Positions 45,783-55,814 of a stretch of DNA of 64,000 nt are shown piece after piece. The stretch is from Lichenicoccus sp965277665. Lineage in GTDB: Bacteria > Pseudomonadota > Alphaproteobacteria > Acetobacterales > Acetobacteraceae. The notes beneath the pieces are model-generated. The model had not been told where the DNA came from. It did no database searches and was given only the letters and a program-made list of their open reading frames with translations. Numbering within the stretch: position 1 is the first letter of the stretch; every line of letters starts with the position of its first letter. The translations under genes were made by a program, and so were the position numbers. The stretch spans positions 1,922,001 to 1,986,000 of the forward strand of contig NZ_OZ255835.1 of assembly GCF_965277665.1 (NCBI RefSeq), written 5' to 3'.

Positions 45783-48488
45783 ATGCAGAGCAGCAACGAC
45801 ATCCGTGCGGCCTTCCTCGACTATTTCGCCGGCCACGGCCACCAGGTGGTGCCGTCCTCGTCGCTGGTGCCGCGCAACGACCCCACCCTGCTGTTCACCA
45901 ATGCCGGCATGGTGCAGTTCAAGAACGTGTTCACCGGCCAGGAGACCCGTCCGTACAGCCGCGCTGCCACCGCGCAGAAAGTCGTGCGCGCCGGCGGCAA
46001 GCATAACGACCTCGACAATGTCGGCTATACCGCGCGGCACCACACCTTCTTCGAGATGCTCGGCAACTTCTCGTTCGGGGACTATTTCAAGCCGCTCGCC
46101 ATCGAACTCGCCTGGACGCTGGTGACCCGCGAGTTCGGCCTGTCGCCGGACCGCCTGCTCGTGACCGTCTATGCCGAGGACGACGAGGCCGCGTCGCTGT
46201 GGAAGCGGATCGCCGGGCTGCCGGACAGCCGCATCATACGCATCGCGGGCGCCGACAATTTCTGGCGCATGGGCGATACCGGGCCATGCGGTCCCTGCTC
46301 CGAGATCTTCTACGACCATGGCGAGGACGTGCCGGGCGGACCGCCGGGCTCGCCCGACGAGGATGGCGACCGCTTCGTCGAGATCTGGAACCTCGTCTTC
46401 ATGCAGTATTTCGAGGACCCGCCCGGCACGCGCACGCCGCTGCCCCGCCCCTCGATCGATACCGGTATGGGGCTGGAGCGCGTGGCGGCGATCCTGCAGG
46501 GCCATCGCGACAACTACGACACCGATACCCTGCGTGCGCTGATCCTGGCCTCCGCCGAGGCGACCGGGCAGGCGCCGGACGGCCCGTTCCGCATCAGCCA
46601 CCGGGTGGTCGCCGACCATCTGCGCTCGTCGTCGTTCCTGATCGCGGACGGCGTGCTGCCGGCCAAGGACGGCCGCGGCTACGTGCTGCGCCGGATCATG
46701 CGACGCGCCATGCGCCACCTGCACATGATGGGCACCACCGGCCCGCTGTTCGACCGCCTCGTGCCGGCGCTGGTGCGGCAGATGGGTGCTGCCTACCCGG
46801 AACTCGGCCGGGCGGAAGCGCTGATCCGCGAGACCATGCGGCTGGAGGAGGACCGCTTCAAGGCGATGCTCGAGCGCGGCCTCGCCTTGCTCGCCGACGA
46901 GACCGCCCGGCTGTCGGAAACCGCGCCACTGCCCGGCGAGGTCGCATTCAGGCTCTACGACACCTTCGGCTTCCCGCTCGACCTCACCCAGGATGCGCTG
47001 CGCGAGCGCGGGCGGGGCGTCGACCTCGAAGGCTTCGAGACCGCAATGTCGGCGCAGCGCAGGCGCGCCCGTGCCGCCTGGTCGGGCTCCGGCGAGGCCG
47101 CGACCGAGCAGGTCTGGTTCGAGCTGCGCGAGCGCCTCGGCACCAGCGAGTTCCTCGGCTACGGCACCGAGCAGGCGGATGCGGAGATCGCCGGACTGGT
47201 GGTGGACGGGACCGGGCGCGTCAGCGTCTCCGCCGGCGAGGCGGTCGCGGTGCTGCTCAACCAGACGCCGTTCTACGCCGAGAGCGGCGGCCAGGTCGGC
47301 GATACCGGGCGCATCACGGCACCCGGCGCCGGTCCCGGCCGCGAGCCGCTGGTGATCGAGATCACCGACACCCAGAAAAAGCTCGGCGACCTCGTGGTGC
47401 AGTACGGCCGCATCGTCTCCGGCGAGGCGCACATCGGCCTCGCCGTCACCGCCACCGTGGACCATGCCCGCCGCGGCGCGATCCGGGCGCATCATTCGGC
47501 GACCCACCTGCTGCACGAGGCGCTGCGCCGCCAGCTCGGCACCCATGTCGCGCAGAAAGGCAGCCTGAACGCCCCCGACCGGCTGCGCTTCGATGTCAGC
47601 CAGCCGCGCCCGATCGCGGCCGCCGAACTCGCCCTGGTCGAGGCCGAGGTCAACCGGCGCATACGCGAGAACAGCGAGGTCCGCACCCGCCTGATGACGC
47701 CCGACCAGGCGGTGGCAGACGGCGCGATGGCGCTGTTCGGGGAGAAGTACGGCGACGAGGTGCGCGTCGTCTCGATGGGGACGCCCGAACTCGGGGAATC
47801 CCGAACCGCCTATTCGCTGGAACTCTGCGGCGGCACCCACGTCGCGCGCACCGGCGATATCGGCCTGTTCCGGATCACCGCCGAGAGCGGCGTCTCGGCC
47901 GGTGTCAGGCGCATCGAGGCGGTGGCGGGCCTCGCCGCCGAGCAGTCCATGCTGCTCGCCGACCAGCGGCTGCAGCAGGCCGCGGCCCTGCTGCGGGTCA
48001 CGCCGGTCGAGCTGCCCGACCGGATCGCCACCCTGATCGAGGAGCGCCGCATCGCCGAGCGCCAGCTGGCCGAGCTGCAGCGCAAGGTGGCGCTCGGCAC
48101 ATTTGGCGGTCCTGGGGGCGGCGGCGTGGCCGCGACGACCACCGAGAGCATCGACGGCATCGCCTTTGTCGCCCGCAATCTCGGCGAGGTGCCGGCGCGC
48201 GAGCTCAAGGGGCTGGCCGAGGCGATCGTGCAGCAGATCGGCTCCGGCGTGGTGGCGCTGCTGTCGGGATCGGATGGCCGCGCCAGCATCGTCGTCACCG
48301 CCTCCGCCGATCTGGCCGGCCGGGTCGATGCGGTGACCCTGGTGCGCGCCGCAGCAGTCGCCCTCGGCGGCAAGGGTGGTGGCGGCAGGCCGGACATGGC
48401 GCAGGCCGGCGGCCCCAATCCCGCGCGGGCGGAGGACGCCTTCGCCGCCATCCGGACCGTCCTGGCCGCGGCGCGTGCCGCCTCGTGA
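45783..48488 (+). CDS. alaS: Alanyl-tRNA synthetase
   Basis: 901 residues, full length. The class II catalytic core starts SSNDIRAAFLDYFAGHGHQ with motif 1 region SSLVPRNDPTLLFTNAGM. The editing domain has HHSATHLLHEAL, and the zinc/editing motif CGGTHVARTGDIG is intact. The C-terminal glycine-rich oligomerisation domain ends KGGGGRPDMAQAGGPNP. The ATG at 45783 is the family start. The following small gene begins in a GTGA overlap with its stop. Confidence 0.98.
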   Translation: MQSSNDIRAAFLDYFAGHGHQVVPSSSLVPRNDPTLLFTNAGMVQFKNVFTGQETRPYSRAATAQKVVRAGGKHNDLDNVGYTARHHTFFEMLGNFSFGDYFKPLAIELAWTLVTREFGLSPDRLLVTVYAEDDEAASLWKRIAGLPDSRIIRIAGADNFWRMGDTGPCGPCSEIFYDHGEDVPGGPPGSPDEDGDRFVEIWNLVFMQYFEDPPGTRTPLPRPSIDTGMGLERVAAILQGHRDNYDTDTLRALILASAEATGQAPDGPFRISHRVVADHLRSSSFLIADGVLPAKDGRGYVLRRIMRRAMRHLHMMGTTGPLFDRLVPALVRQMGAAYPELGRAEALIRETMRLEEDRFKAMLERGLALLADETARLSETAPLPGEVAFRLYDTFGFPLDLTQDALRERGRGVDLEGFETAMSAQRRRARAAWSGSGEAATEQVWFELRERLGTSEFLGYGTEQADAEIAGLVVDGTGRVSVSAGEAVAVLLNQTPFYAESGGQVGDTGRITAPGAGPGREPLVIEITDTQKKLGDLVVQYGRIVSGEAHIGLAVTATVDHARRGAIRAHHSATHLLHEALRRQLGTHVAQKGSLNAPDRLRFDVSQPRPIAAAELALVEAEVNRRIRENSEVRTRLMTPDQAVADGAMALFGEKYGDEVRVVSMGTPELGESRTAYSLELCGGTHVARTGDIGLFRITAESGVSAGVRRIEAVAGLAAEQSMLLADQRLQQAAALLRVTPVELPDRIATLIEERRIAERQLAELQRKVALGTFGGPGGGGVAATTTESIDGIAFVARNLGEVPARELKGLAEAIVQQIGSGVVALLSGSDGRASIVVTASADLAGRVDAVTLVRAAAVALGGKGGGGRPDMAQAGGPNPARAEDAFAAIRTVLAAARAAS

Positions 48489-48940
48489 CCGGCATTGCCC
48501 GGTGCCTGCAACGCGGGGCCGCCGCGGCGAGCCTCGTCGCCTGCCTCGCCTGGGGCGGCGGCGGCCATGCGCAGTCCAGCACTTCCCAGTCTTCCGAGAC
48601 CCGCCCTGCCGAGACCCAGTCCGGCAAGCCCCACTCCGCCAAGACCCAGTCCACAAACCCGAAAACCCACGCCCCGCGTCATCCGAAGGCCCCGGTCACG
48701 GCCGCCGCGACCCCGCCGCCCCCGGCCGAGAACCTGGTGGTGCATGGCGCGCGGCGCTACGAGACCGCCCCGGTGCCGAACCAGGCCATCCACGATCCGG
48801 CCGACGCGATGCGCGACCCCGCCACCGGCGCGCCGATCGGCCGGTTCGGCCATGCCTACCTGGATGCGAACCCGGTGCCCCCGGTCAATCCGGAGCTGCA
48901 GGGCGACCAGGGGCCGGTGGCAGTCGGCGTGCAGCGCTGA
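48485..48940 (+). CDS. Small exported protein of unknown function
   Basis: 151 residues from GTG 48485, overlapping the alaS stop by 4 bp. A signal peptide (CLQRGAAAASLVACLAWGGGGHAQ) is followed by a Ser/Thr/Lys-rich low-complexity stretch with SAKTQS-like repeats and then a more ordered C-terminal part (ENLVVHGARRYETAPVPNQ, IGRFGHAYLDANPVPP). I do not recognise a family. Translational coupling to alaS suggests it is a real gene. Confidence 0.7.
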   Translation: MTGIARCLQRGAAAASLVACLAWGGGGHAQSSTSQSSETRPAETQSGKPHSAKTQSTNPKTHAPRHPKAPVTAAATPPPPAENLVVHGARRYETAPVPNQAIHDPADAMRDPATGAPIGRFGHAYLDANPVPPVNPELQGDQGPVAVGVQR

Positions 48941-48998
48941 TCCCGTCCGCCGCTGCGGGTCGCGGCAACCGCGAGCCGCTTTACCGGTTGCTGCACGC

Positions 48999-50843
48999 AT
49001 GCGCAGCATCCAGGCTTACAACCCGATCGGCGACTATGGCCTGATCGGCGACACCCACAGCACCGCGCTGATCGATCGCCACGGCTCGATCGACTGGCTG
49101 TGCTGGCCGCGCCACGACAGCCCGGCCTTGTTCCTGCGCCTGCTCGATGCCGACAAGGGCGGCTGGTGCCGGGTCGAGCTCGACGATCTCGTTTCGGTGT
49201 CGCGGCGCTACGTGCCGCAGACCAACATCCTCGAGACGCGCTTCGTGACGCAGACGGGTGTTGCGGTTCTCACCGACCTGATGCCGGTGCATCCGCCGGA
49301 GACGCTCCCCGAGGAAGGTCCCGACGGTGAGACCGAAAGCCGGCTGATCCGCCTGGTCACTTGCGCGCAAGGCCGCGTCAGCGGACGCTTCGCGGTACGG
49401 CCCACCTTCAACTACGCCCGCACCCCCTGCACCGCGCACACCGACGGCGCGCACGCCGTGCTGTTCCGCTCGATCGACGAGACGCTGCGCGCGGTCTCGA
49501 CCCATGCCGTGCTGGTACAAGACGGCATCGGCCACAGCGACTGGTCGCTGCAGGCGCACGGGCAGGCCTGCCTGGTGCTGACGCACGGCGAGGACGGCGA
49601 TACGCCTCCCCTCGATGGCGTGCACGACGCGCTGGCGCGGCTCGACCGCACGCGCGGCTACTGGGAGCAGTGGAGCCGCACCTGCACCTACCAGGGGCCG
49701 TACCGCGACATCGTGCTGCGCTCGGTGCTGTGCCTCAAGCTGCTGACCTATTCGCCGACCGGGGCGATCATCGCAGCGCCGAGCGTGGGGCTGCCGGAAG
49801 CGGTGCCCGGCAACCGCAATTTCGACTACCGCTACACCTGGCTGCGCGACGCCTCGTTCACCGTCAGCTCGTTCGTGCGCCTCGGCTATACGCGCGAGGC
49901 GGCCGAGTACCTGCGCTTCCTGCGTCACGCCGATCCGACGCACGGGCGCGACCTCAAGCTGATGTACGGCATCGACGGCCCGGTCACGGCCCGGGAGGCG
50001 CTCGATCATCTCGAAGGCTGGTGCGGCGTCGGGCCGGTCGGCATCGGCAACGGCGCCGAGCGACAGACCCAGCTCGACATCTTCGGCGAATTCCTGATGT
50101 CGCTGCACGGCTTCCTCGACGCGGTCGACTTCAATCCGCCGCAGAAGACCAACGACCATCTGCCCGAGATCGTCAGCAACCTCGCCGAGCAGGTGATCCG
50201 GCTGCGCGGCGCGCCCGATCACGGGATCTGGGAGTTGCCCGGAGAGCCGCGCCAGATCCTGCACAGCAAGGGGATGCACCGCGTAGCACTCGACTGTGCG
50301 ATCGCGATCGGCAAGCGGATCGGCCAGCCGGACCAGGCGACGATCGAGCGCTGGCGGCAGATCTCCGACGAGATCGAGCAGGAGTATCGCGAGCGGGGGT
50401 GGAACGAGGCGCGCGGCGCCTACACCATGTGGTACGGCTCGGACGTGCTCGACGCGTCGCTGCTCAGGCTGGTGCTGTACGAGGCGTTCGATCCGCAGGA
50501 TCCGCGTGTCGCTGCGACGTTCGCGCGCATCGGCGAAGAACTCAGCGACGGCGACCTGCTGTATCGCTACCGTTTCGATGACGGGCTCGAAGGCACCGAG
50601 GCGACCTTCTCGGCCTGCTCGTTCTGGCGGGTCGGCGTGCTGGCGCTGATGGGAGTGACCCGCGAGGCGACCGAGCTGTTCGAGCGGCTGATCGGCCGTG
50701 GCAACGATCTCGGCCTGTTCGCCGAGCAGATCGTCGCCGCCACCGGCGAGCAGCGCGGTAACTTCCCGCAGGCTTTTACCCACATGGCGATCATCAACAA
50801 CGCAGTGCGGCTGATGCGCCAGATCGATGCGGTGGGACTATAG
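48999..50843 (+). CDS. Glycoside hydrolase family 15 (glucoamylase/trehalase-like)
   Basis: 614 residues with no signal peptide. The N-terminal beta-sandwich starts IGDYGLIGDTHSTALIDRHGSIDWLCWPRHD, and the (alpha/alpha)6 barrel contains NFDYRYTWLRDASFTV, PDHGIWELPG with a candidate catalytic glutamate, and HSKGMHRVALDCAIAI. Bacterial members are intracellular alpha-glucosidases or trehalases. The ATG at 48999 begins the recognisable domain; the frame runs further upstream through other genes. It is probably monocistronic. Confidence 0.88.
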   Translation: MRSIQAYNPIGDYGLIGDTHSTALIDRHGSIDWLCWPRHDSPALFLRLLDADKGGWCRVELDDLVSVSRRYVPQTNILETRFVTQTGVAVLTDLMPVHPPETLPEEGPDGETESRLIRLVTCAQGRVSGRFAVRPTFNYARTPCTAHTDGAHAVLFRSIDETLRAVSTHAVLVQDGIGHSDWSLQAHGQACLVLTHGEDGDTPPLDGVHDALARLDRTRGYWEQWSRTCTYQGPYRDIVLRSVLCLKLLTYSPTGAIIAAPSVGLPEAVPGNRNFDYRYTWLRDASFTVSSFVRLGYTREAAEYLRFLRHADPTHGRDLKLMYGIDGPVTAREALDHLEGWCGVGPVGIGNGAERQTQLDIFGEFLMSLHGFLDAVDFNPPQKTNDHLPEIVSNLAEQVIRLRGAPDHGIWELPGEPRQILHSKGMHRVALDCAIAIGKRIGQPDQATIERWRQISDEIEQEYRERGWNEARGAYTMWYGSDVLDASLLRLVLYEAFDPQDPRVAATFARIGEELSDGDLLYRYRFDDGLEGTEATFSACSFWRVGVLALMGVTREATELFERLIGRGNDLGLFAEQIVAATGEQRGNFPQAFTHMAIINNAVRLMRQIDAVGL

Positions 50844-50900
50844 GTTCACTGTGGCAGGGCGGCGGCGCAGACCCGCCGAGGCTGGTCCAGACCTCGATGG

Positions 50901-52019
50901 TCATGGAAAGGCGCAGATCTGTCTGAACGCGTTATCCGGCAGGATCTCGGTCAGGGTCGCGGACGGCACGACGTCGGGAAACGGGTCGAAGGCGTAGATG
51001 TACTGGCTGCCCCTGACGCTTATCACCAGGTTCTCGGTAGCGAAGCGGATGATGTGGCCACCCGCTTTTGCTGCCGCCGCTGCAACAAGCTTCTGGTCCG
51101 GGAACACCTGGCCGGCGAATTGCTTTGCAAATGCATCGGCACTCGACAGGTTGTGTGTAAACGAAACCAGATAGCCAAAGTCGTCGTAGAGATCACCGCC
51201 GGTACCGTTCTTGAAGAAGAACATCCGGTCGGTCTTGCCATCGTTGTTGACGTCGACATCCTCTTCCTTGTCGCTTTCGGCCTGCGTCGCAGATTCTTTG
51301 AAGAAGGGGCTGTAAGGACGGACCAGAGTTCGACAAAACGGTGACAACGCCGCTGCAAGCCTGGACCTTTTGGAGTCCTGGACCAATTCGGCCTTCTCTC
51401 CGGCTGTGAAACTCTCTGAGCCAGGCTTCAGCCGATTCGAGACATCACGGCATTTCGGATCGGACTCGACGTCGATGCGGCCGTAATCGGCCCGCTCATG
51501 CGGATCGCACTCAATCAAGGAACTCCCTTCGAAGGCGATGGCGCTGAGGTCGAAGGTGGAGCGTGAGTGGCCGCGATAGAAACGCATCCGGTCATAGACG
51601 TAGCGGCCATCTATGCTGAGCTTGAAGAACGTATTCGGGTCAACACCGCCCTGGCCGGACGTCATGGCACCATCCTCGGCCTTCGCTACGATCCGATGGC
51701 CGTCAGCAAGAACGCATGAGCCAGCATTCTGCATCCTGATGCCGTCAGACCACGGAGAGAAGTTTTCCGGGATTTCCGCGAGCTTGAGCATGGGGTCATT
51801 GGCATCTATCGGCGCACCGACGCCGGGGCTCTCGTCCGACAGGGCTCCAAAGCGTATCAGCACTCGGTTATGTGGCGGATCACACTGCAGGACTGCCACG
51901 TTGTTGCTGTAGTCTGCCCTTGCTTCGTGCGGCCTGAGCACCAGCGCAAGGAGCAGAGACAGGAGAAGAAGTCGGCGTATCGAGTTGTCGCGGCTCTTTC
52001 GCACAAACAAGGCTTCCAT
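50901..52019 (-). CDS. Exported orphan protein with a dockerin-like calcium loop
   Basis: 372 residues from ATG 52019 (GTG 52055 is possible). A signal peptide (NSIRRLLLLSLLLALVLRPHEARA) leads to a soluble protein with six or more cysteines. DVNNDGKTDRMFF matches the DxNxDGxxD calcium loop of dockerin/FG-GAP proteins. I recognise no overall family. GC content and codon choice are visibly lower than in every neighbour, suggesting recent acquisition. It stands alone downstream of nadC. Confidence 0.7.
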   Translation of the reverse strand: MEALFVRKSRDNSIRRLLLLSLLLALVLRPHEARADYSNNVAVLQCDPPHNRVLIRFGALSDESPGVGAPIDANDPMLKLAEIPENFSPWSDGIRMQNAGSCVLADGHRIVAKAEDGAMTSGQGGVDPNTFFKLSIDGRYVYDRMRFYRGHSRSTFDLSAIAFEGSSLIECDPHERADYGRIDVESDPKCRDVSNRLKPGSESFTAGEKAELVQDSKRSRLAAALSPFCRTLVRPYSPFFKESATQAESDKEEDVDVNNDGKTDRMFFFKNGTGGDLYDDFGYLVSFTHNLSSADAFAKQFAGQVFPDQKLVAAAAAKAGGHIIRFATENLVISVRGSQYIYAFDPFPDVVPSATLTEILPDNAFRQICAFP

Positions 52020-52144
52020 CACGCGTACGTTGTAGTCACGCAACGAGCCAAGCACACCGAAAAAGCCGGAATCAAGCTTCTTGTCATGAGGCAGGTCAGG
52101 GTCCTGGAGCCCTCAGGCTTGGGCGGCTCCAGGACGGGTTGGGC

Positions 52145-53002
52145 CTATCCCTGCCCCAGCACCTCGGTGTCCAGCCCGATATCCAGCACGGTGACGCTGT
52201 GCGTCAGCCAGCCGGCGGAGATCAGGTCGACGCCGGTCTCGGCGATGGCCGCAACACTCTGCGGCGTGATGCGGCCCGATGCCTCGGCGATGCCCTGCCC
52301 GTCGATCATCGCCACCGCCTCGCGCAGCATCGGTGGCGTCATGTTGTCGAGCAGGTAGGCGTCGGCGCCGACCGACAGCGCCTCGCGCAGCTGCTCCAGC
52401 GTATCGACCTCGACCTCTATCTTGACCAGGTGGCCCACCGCCTCGCGCGCGCGCAGGATCGCCACCATCACGCCGCCGGCCATGGCGACGTGGTTGTCCT
52501 TGATCAGCACGGCATCGTCGAGGCCGAAGCGGTGGTTCGCCCCGCCGCCGGCGCGGACGGCGTATTTCTGCACGGCGCGCAGCCCGGGCGTGGTCTTGCG
52601 GGTGCAGCTGATGCGCGCACGGGTATGGCGCACCGCCTGCACCAGCCGGGCGGTCGCACTGGCGATGCCGCTCAGGTGGCACAGGTAGTTCAGCGCGACG
52701 CGCTCGCCCATCAGGATGCCGCGCGCCGGCCCCTCGATGCGCGCAATGAGGTCGCCCGGCGCGAGCGCGCTGCCGTCCCCGATCAGCGTGGTGAAGCGCA
52801 GCCGCGGCTCGACCAGGGTGAAGGCGAGCCGCGCAAGGTCGATGCCGGCCAGCACGCCCGGATCGCGCGCCCGCAGCACGGTGCGCGAGACCAAGGCCGC
52901 CGGCACCACCGCGTCGGTGGTGATGTCGCCGGCGCGGCCGAGATCCTCCAGCAGCGCCGCGCGCACGAGCGGCTCCAGCATGAGGTCGGGCAGCGGCGTC
53001 AT
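52145..53002 (-). CDS. nadC: Nicotinate-nucleotide pyrophosphorylase (carboxylating)
   Basis: NadC converts quinolinate and PRPP to nicotinate mononucleotide. 285 residues: GDITTDAVVPA, NYLCHLSGIAS, CTRKTTPGLRAVQKYAV, RFGLDDAVLIKDNH and VEVDTLEQL are all family blocks. The ATG at 53002 overlaps the nadB stop by 4 bp. It is the third gene of the de novo NAD operon. Confidence 0.97.
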   Translation of the reverse strand: MTPLPDLMLEPLVRAALLEDLGRAGDITTDAVVPAALVSRTVLRARDPGVLAGIDLARLAFTLVEPRLRFTTLIGDGSALAPGDLIARIEGPARGILMGERVALNYLCHLSGIASATARLVQAVRHTRARISCTRKTTPGLRAVQKYAVRAGGGANHRFGLDDAVLIKDNHVAMAGGVMVAILRAREAVGHLVKIEVEVDTLEQLREALSVGADAYLLDNMTPPMLREAVAMIDGQGIAEASGRITPQSVAAIAETGVDLISAGWLTHSVTVLDIGLDTEVLGQG

Positions 53003-54582
53003 GACGCGCGCCGCTGCTGCGGCAAGGCACACAGCGCCCCAAAGAACGCTTGAGCCGCGGTCCAGACCCGGCGCACGGCGAGCTCGTGGCGAGCCGGATG
53101 ATCGGTGCGGAAGTGCCCGCCCCGGCTCTCCTGCCGGGCCAGTGCGGATTGCGCGATCATCAGGCCGAGCAGCGCCGCATCGCTCGCCTGCGCCATCGGC
53201 GCAAGGGCGGCGACCGCCCGCTGCAGGCCGGCCGCATCGCGCAGCACGCCGACATCGCGCGACAGGATCTGCCGCACCGGCTGCAGCATCGGATCGCGGG
53301 CAGCGCCCGCCGGACCGGCCGCAGGCAACGGCACGGCGCGCGCGCTGGCCCCGGTCGGATGACGCTGCAGGCTGGCGGCCACCGCCTCGCCGCAGACGGC
53401 GGCCTCGAGCAGCGAGTTGCTGGCCAGGCGGTTGGCGCCATGCAGGCCGGTGCAGGCCGCCTCGCCGCAGGCCCACAGACCCGGCAGCGAGCTGCGTCCC
53501 TCGGCGTCCACCGCGATGCCGCCCATGTGGTAGTGCGCCGCCGGCCGGATCGGGATCGGCATGCTGGCCGGCTCGATGCCATGGCTGCTGCAGGCGGCAT
53601 TGATGCCGGGGAAGCGGGTGGCGAAGCGCTCGCCGAGGGCGGTCCTTGCGTCGAGGAACACGCTGTGTCCGGCGGCCAGATGATGCCAGACCGCGCGCGA
53701 GACCACGTCGCGCGGCGCCAGTTCGCTCTGCATGAAGCGCGCGCCGGTCTCGTCGATCAGGGTGGCGCCCTCGCCGCGCACCGCCTCGCTGACCAGGCTC
53801 ATTGGAGCCGAACCGGCCAATGCCAAGGGAGGGGCACCGCTCTGCACCGCGAGCGCGGTCGGGTGGAACTGGATGAATTCCAGGTCGCCGAGAGCGGCAC
53901 CCGCGCGGGCCGCGACCGCGAGGCCGGAGCCGGTCGAACCGAGCGGGTTGGTGGTGTCGAGGAACAGACCACCGACGCCGCCGGTGGCAATCACCACCTG
54001 CCTGCTGCGGACGGTCTGCGGGCGCCCCTGCACGCGGATCTCGGCGCCTGCGACGGCGCCGTCCTCGACCAGCAGCCGGGTCAGCACCGCGCCTTCCACA
54101 ACGGTGATGCTGGCGGTGGCGCGCACCGCGTCGGCCAGCGCGCGGACGATCTCGGCGCCGGTGCCGTCACCGCGTGCGTGCACGATGCGTCGCCGCGAGT
54201 GCGCCGCTTCCAGGCCCAGCATCGGCCGGCCATCGGCATCGCGATCGAAGCGCACGCCAAAGCCGGCCAGCCGCTCGATGGCGCGCGGGCCGCCGCCGAC
54301 GATGGCCCGCACGGCCGTCTCGTCGCACAGCCCGTCGCCGGCGGCGAGCGTGTCGGCGACCTGCAGTGCCACGTCGTCATCGGCCCCGACCGCCGCCGCG
54401 ATGCCGCCCTGCGCCCAGCCGCTTGACGCCTCGCGGGTCAGCGGCGACGCGCTGAGCAGCAGGCAGGGCGTCGGCGCCAGGCTCAGCGCCGCCATCATGC
54501 CGGCGAGCCCGGCGCCGGCGATCACCGGCAGGTCGTCGGGCCGCACCGCGATCGGCGTCGGGAAGCGCGCCAGCCGGGTCAT
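52999..54582 (-). CDS. nadB: L-aspartate oxidase
   Basis: NadB oxidises aspartate to iminoaspartate using FAD. 527 residues: the dinucleotide motif VIAGAGLAGMMAALSL near the N-terminus, SSGWAQGGIAAA, ATGGVGGLFLDTTNPLGSTG, FIQFHPTAL and the C-terminal helical domain. It overlaps nadA and nadC by 4 bp on both sides, so the three genes are translationally coupled. Its unstable product is used directly by NadA. Confidence 0.96.
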   Translation of the reverse strand: MTRLARFPTPIAVRPDDLPVIAGAGLAGMMAALSLAPTPCLLLSASPLTREASSGWAQGGIAAAVGADDDVALQVADTLAAGDGLCDETAVRAIVGGGPRAIERLAGFGVRFDRDADGRPMLGLEAAHSRRRIVHARGDGTGAEIVRALADAVRATASITVVEGAVLTRLLVEDGAVAGAEIRVQGRPQTVRSRQVVIATGGVGGLFLDTTNPLGSTGSGLAVAARAGAALGDLEFIQFHPTALAVQSGAPPLALAGSAPMSLVSEAVRGEGATLIDETGARFMQSELAPRDVVSRAVWHHLAAGHSVFLDARTALGERFATRFPGINAACSSHGIEPASMPIPIRPAAHYHMGGIAVDAEGRSSLPGLWACGEAACTGLHGANRLASNSLLEAAVCGEAVAASLQRHPTGASARAVPLPAAGPAGAARDPMLQPVRQILSRDVGVLRDAAGLQRAVAALAPMAQASDAALLGLMIAQSALARQESRGGHFRTDHPARHELAVRRVWTAAQAFFGALCALPQQRRAS

Positions 54583-55556
54583 AGCGCCAGCATCCGCTCG
54601 ACCGCCTGTCGCGCCCGCACCGCAAGATGCGGCTCGATGCTGACCTCGTGCGTCATCGTCTCCAGGCTGCGCCGGATGGTGCCGAGCGTGATGCGCTTCA
54701 TGTGCGGGCAGAGATTGCACGGGCGGACGAACTCGACGTTCGGATGCTGCACGGCGAGGTTGTCGCTCATCGAGCATTCGGTGATCAGCACCACGCGGGA
54801 CGCGCGGCCGCTGGCGACATAGTCCGACATGCCGGCCGTCGAGCCGGCATAGTCGGCCTCGGCCACCACGTCGGGCGGGCACTCGGGATGCGCCAGCACC
54901 ACGATACCCGGATTGTCGGCGCGCAGGCGGCGGATCTCGGCCGGCGTGAAGCGCTCATGCACCTCGCAATGCCCGGCCCAGGTGATCATGGTGATGCCGG
55001 TCTCGTTGGCGATGTTCTGCGCCAGGTACTCGTCCGGGATCATGATGACGCGGTCGGTGCCGAGGCTCTCGACGACGCGCTTGGCATTGCCCGAGGTGCA
55101 GCACAGGTCGCTCTCCGCCTTCACCGCCGCCGAGGTGTTGACGTAGGTCACCACCGGCACGCCCGGGTAGCGCTCGCGCAGCAGCCGCACGTCGGCCGCC
55201 GTGATGCTCTCGGCCAGCGAGCAGCCGGCGCGCAGGTCCGGGATCAGCACCCGCTTGGTCGGGTTCAGCAGCTTGGCGGTCTCGGCCATGAAGTGCACAC
55301 CGGCCATGACGATGACGTCCGCATCGACGGTCTGCGCCTCGCGGGCCAGGGCCAGGCTGTCGCCGACGATGTCGGAGACGCAGTGGAAGATCTCCGGGGT
55401 CTGGTAGTTGTGCGCGAGGATGACCGCGTTGCGTTCCCGCTTGAGCCGCAGGATCGCCTCGACATCGTCCTCGAACAGGCGCCATTCCGCCCGTGGCACC
55501 ACGCGTCGGACGCGCTCATAGAGGGCGTCGGTGCGCGCCGGAAGGTCCTGCAGCAT
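54579..55556 (-). CDS. nadA: Quinolinate synthase
   Basis: NadA condenses iminoaspartate with dihydroxyacetone phosphate on a 4Fe-4S cluster. 325 residues with the three cluster cysteines in AGCSLAES, CCTSGNAK and CNLCPHMKRITL, plus AHNYQTPEI and AGVHFMAETAK. It is the first gene of the nadABC operon. A TTAAGGA ribosome site precedes the ATG, and a 21-bp palindrome lies 11 bp further upstream. Confidence 0.97.
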   Translation of the reverse strand: MLQDLPARTDALYERVRRVVPRAEWRLFEDDVEAILRLKRERNAVILAHNYQTPEIFHCVSDIVGDSLALAREAQTVDADVIVMAGVHFMAETAKLLNPTKRVLIPDLRAGCSLAESITAADVRLLRERYPGVPVVTYVNTSAAVKAESDLCCTSGNAKRVVESLGTDRVIMIPDEYLAQNIANETGITMITWAGHCEVHERFTPAEIRRLRADNPGIVVLAHPECPPDVVAEADYAGSTAGMSDYVASGRASRVVLITECSMSDNLAVQHPNVEFVRPCNLCPHMKRITLGTIRRSLETMTHEVSIEPHLAVRARQAVERMLAL

Positions 55557-55566
55557 CGTGCTTCCT

Positions 55567-55645
55567 TAATGCTCAATGTGAGCATAACAAAGTCCATAAA
55601 AAGACGCCGAGATGGCGCTGGTTGTTATGCTACTCCTGAGCATAA
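55567..55645 (-). promoter_or_regulatory. Two NadQ-type operators upstream of nadA
   Basis: 55567-55587 reads TAATGCT-N7-AGCATAA and 55625-55645 reads TTATGCT-N7-AGCATAA. They are the same 21-bp design, centres 58 bp apart. The first almost touches the nadA ribosome site. A gene for a NadQ-like repressor lies 1.5 kb away (57122-58036), so these are its most likely targets. The divergent methyltransferase gene could also be affected. Confidence 0.75.
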
Positions 55646-55814
55646 GCACGTCAGGCCGCAATTCAAGCCCCGCCCCGCAACCTCATGCCGCCCGGAGCCG
55701 GCCGCACGCAGCCGGCCGCAGGCGAATAACGTCGTGCCGGCTGCCGCGACTGGGCTATGGCTTGCGTCCGCGGGTTGCGCGGCACAGGGAGCTGCCTTGG
55801 TCGACAGGCTGTCC

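Noticed and set aside
45375..48656. Very long open frame antisense to alaS
   Set aside because: It is a high-GC shadow of alaS: the translation is rich in Arg, His, Gly and Ala, has no domain, and the sense strand is an unambiguous alanyl-tRNA synthetase.
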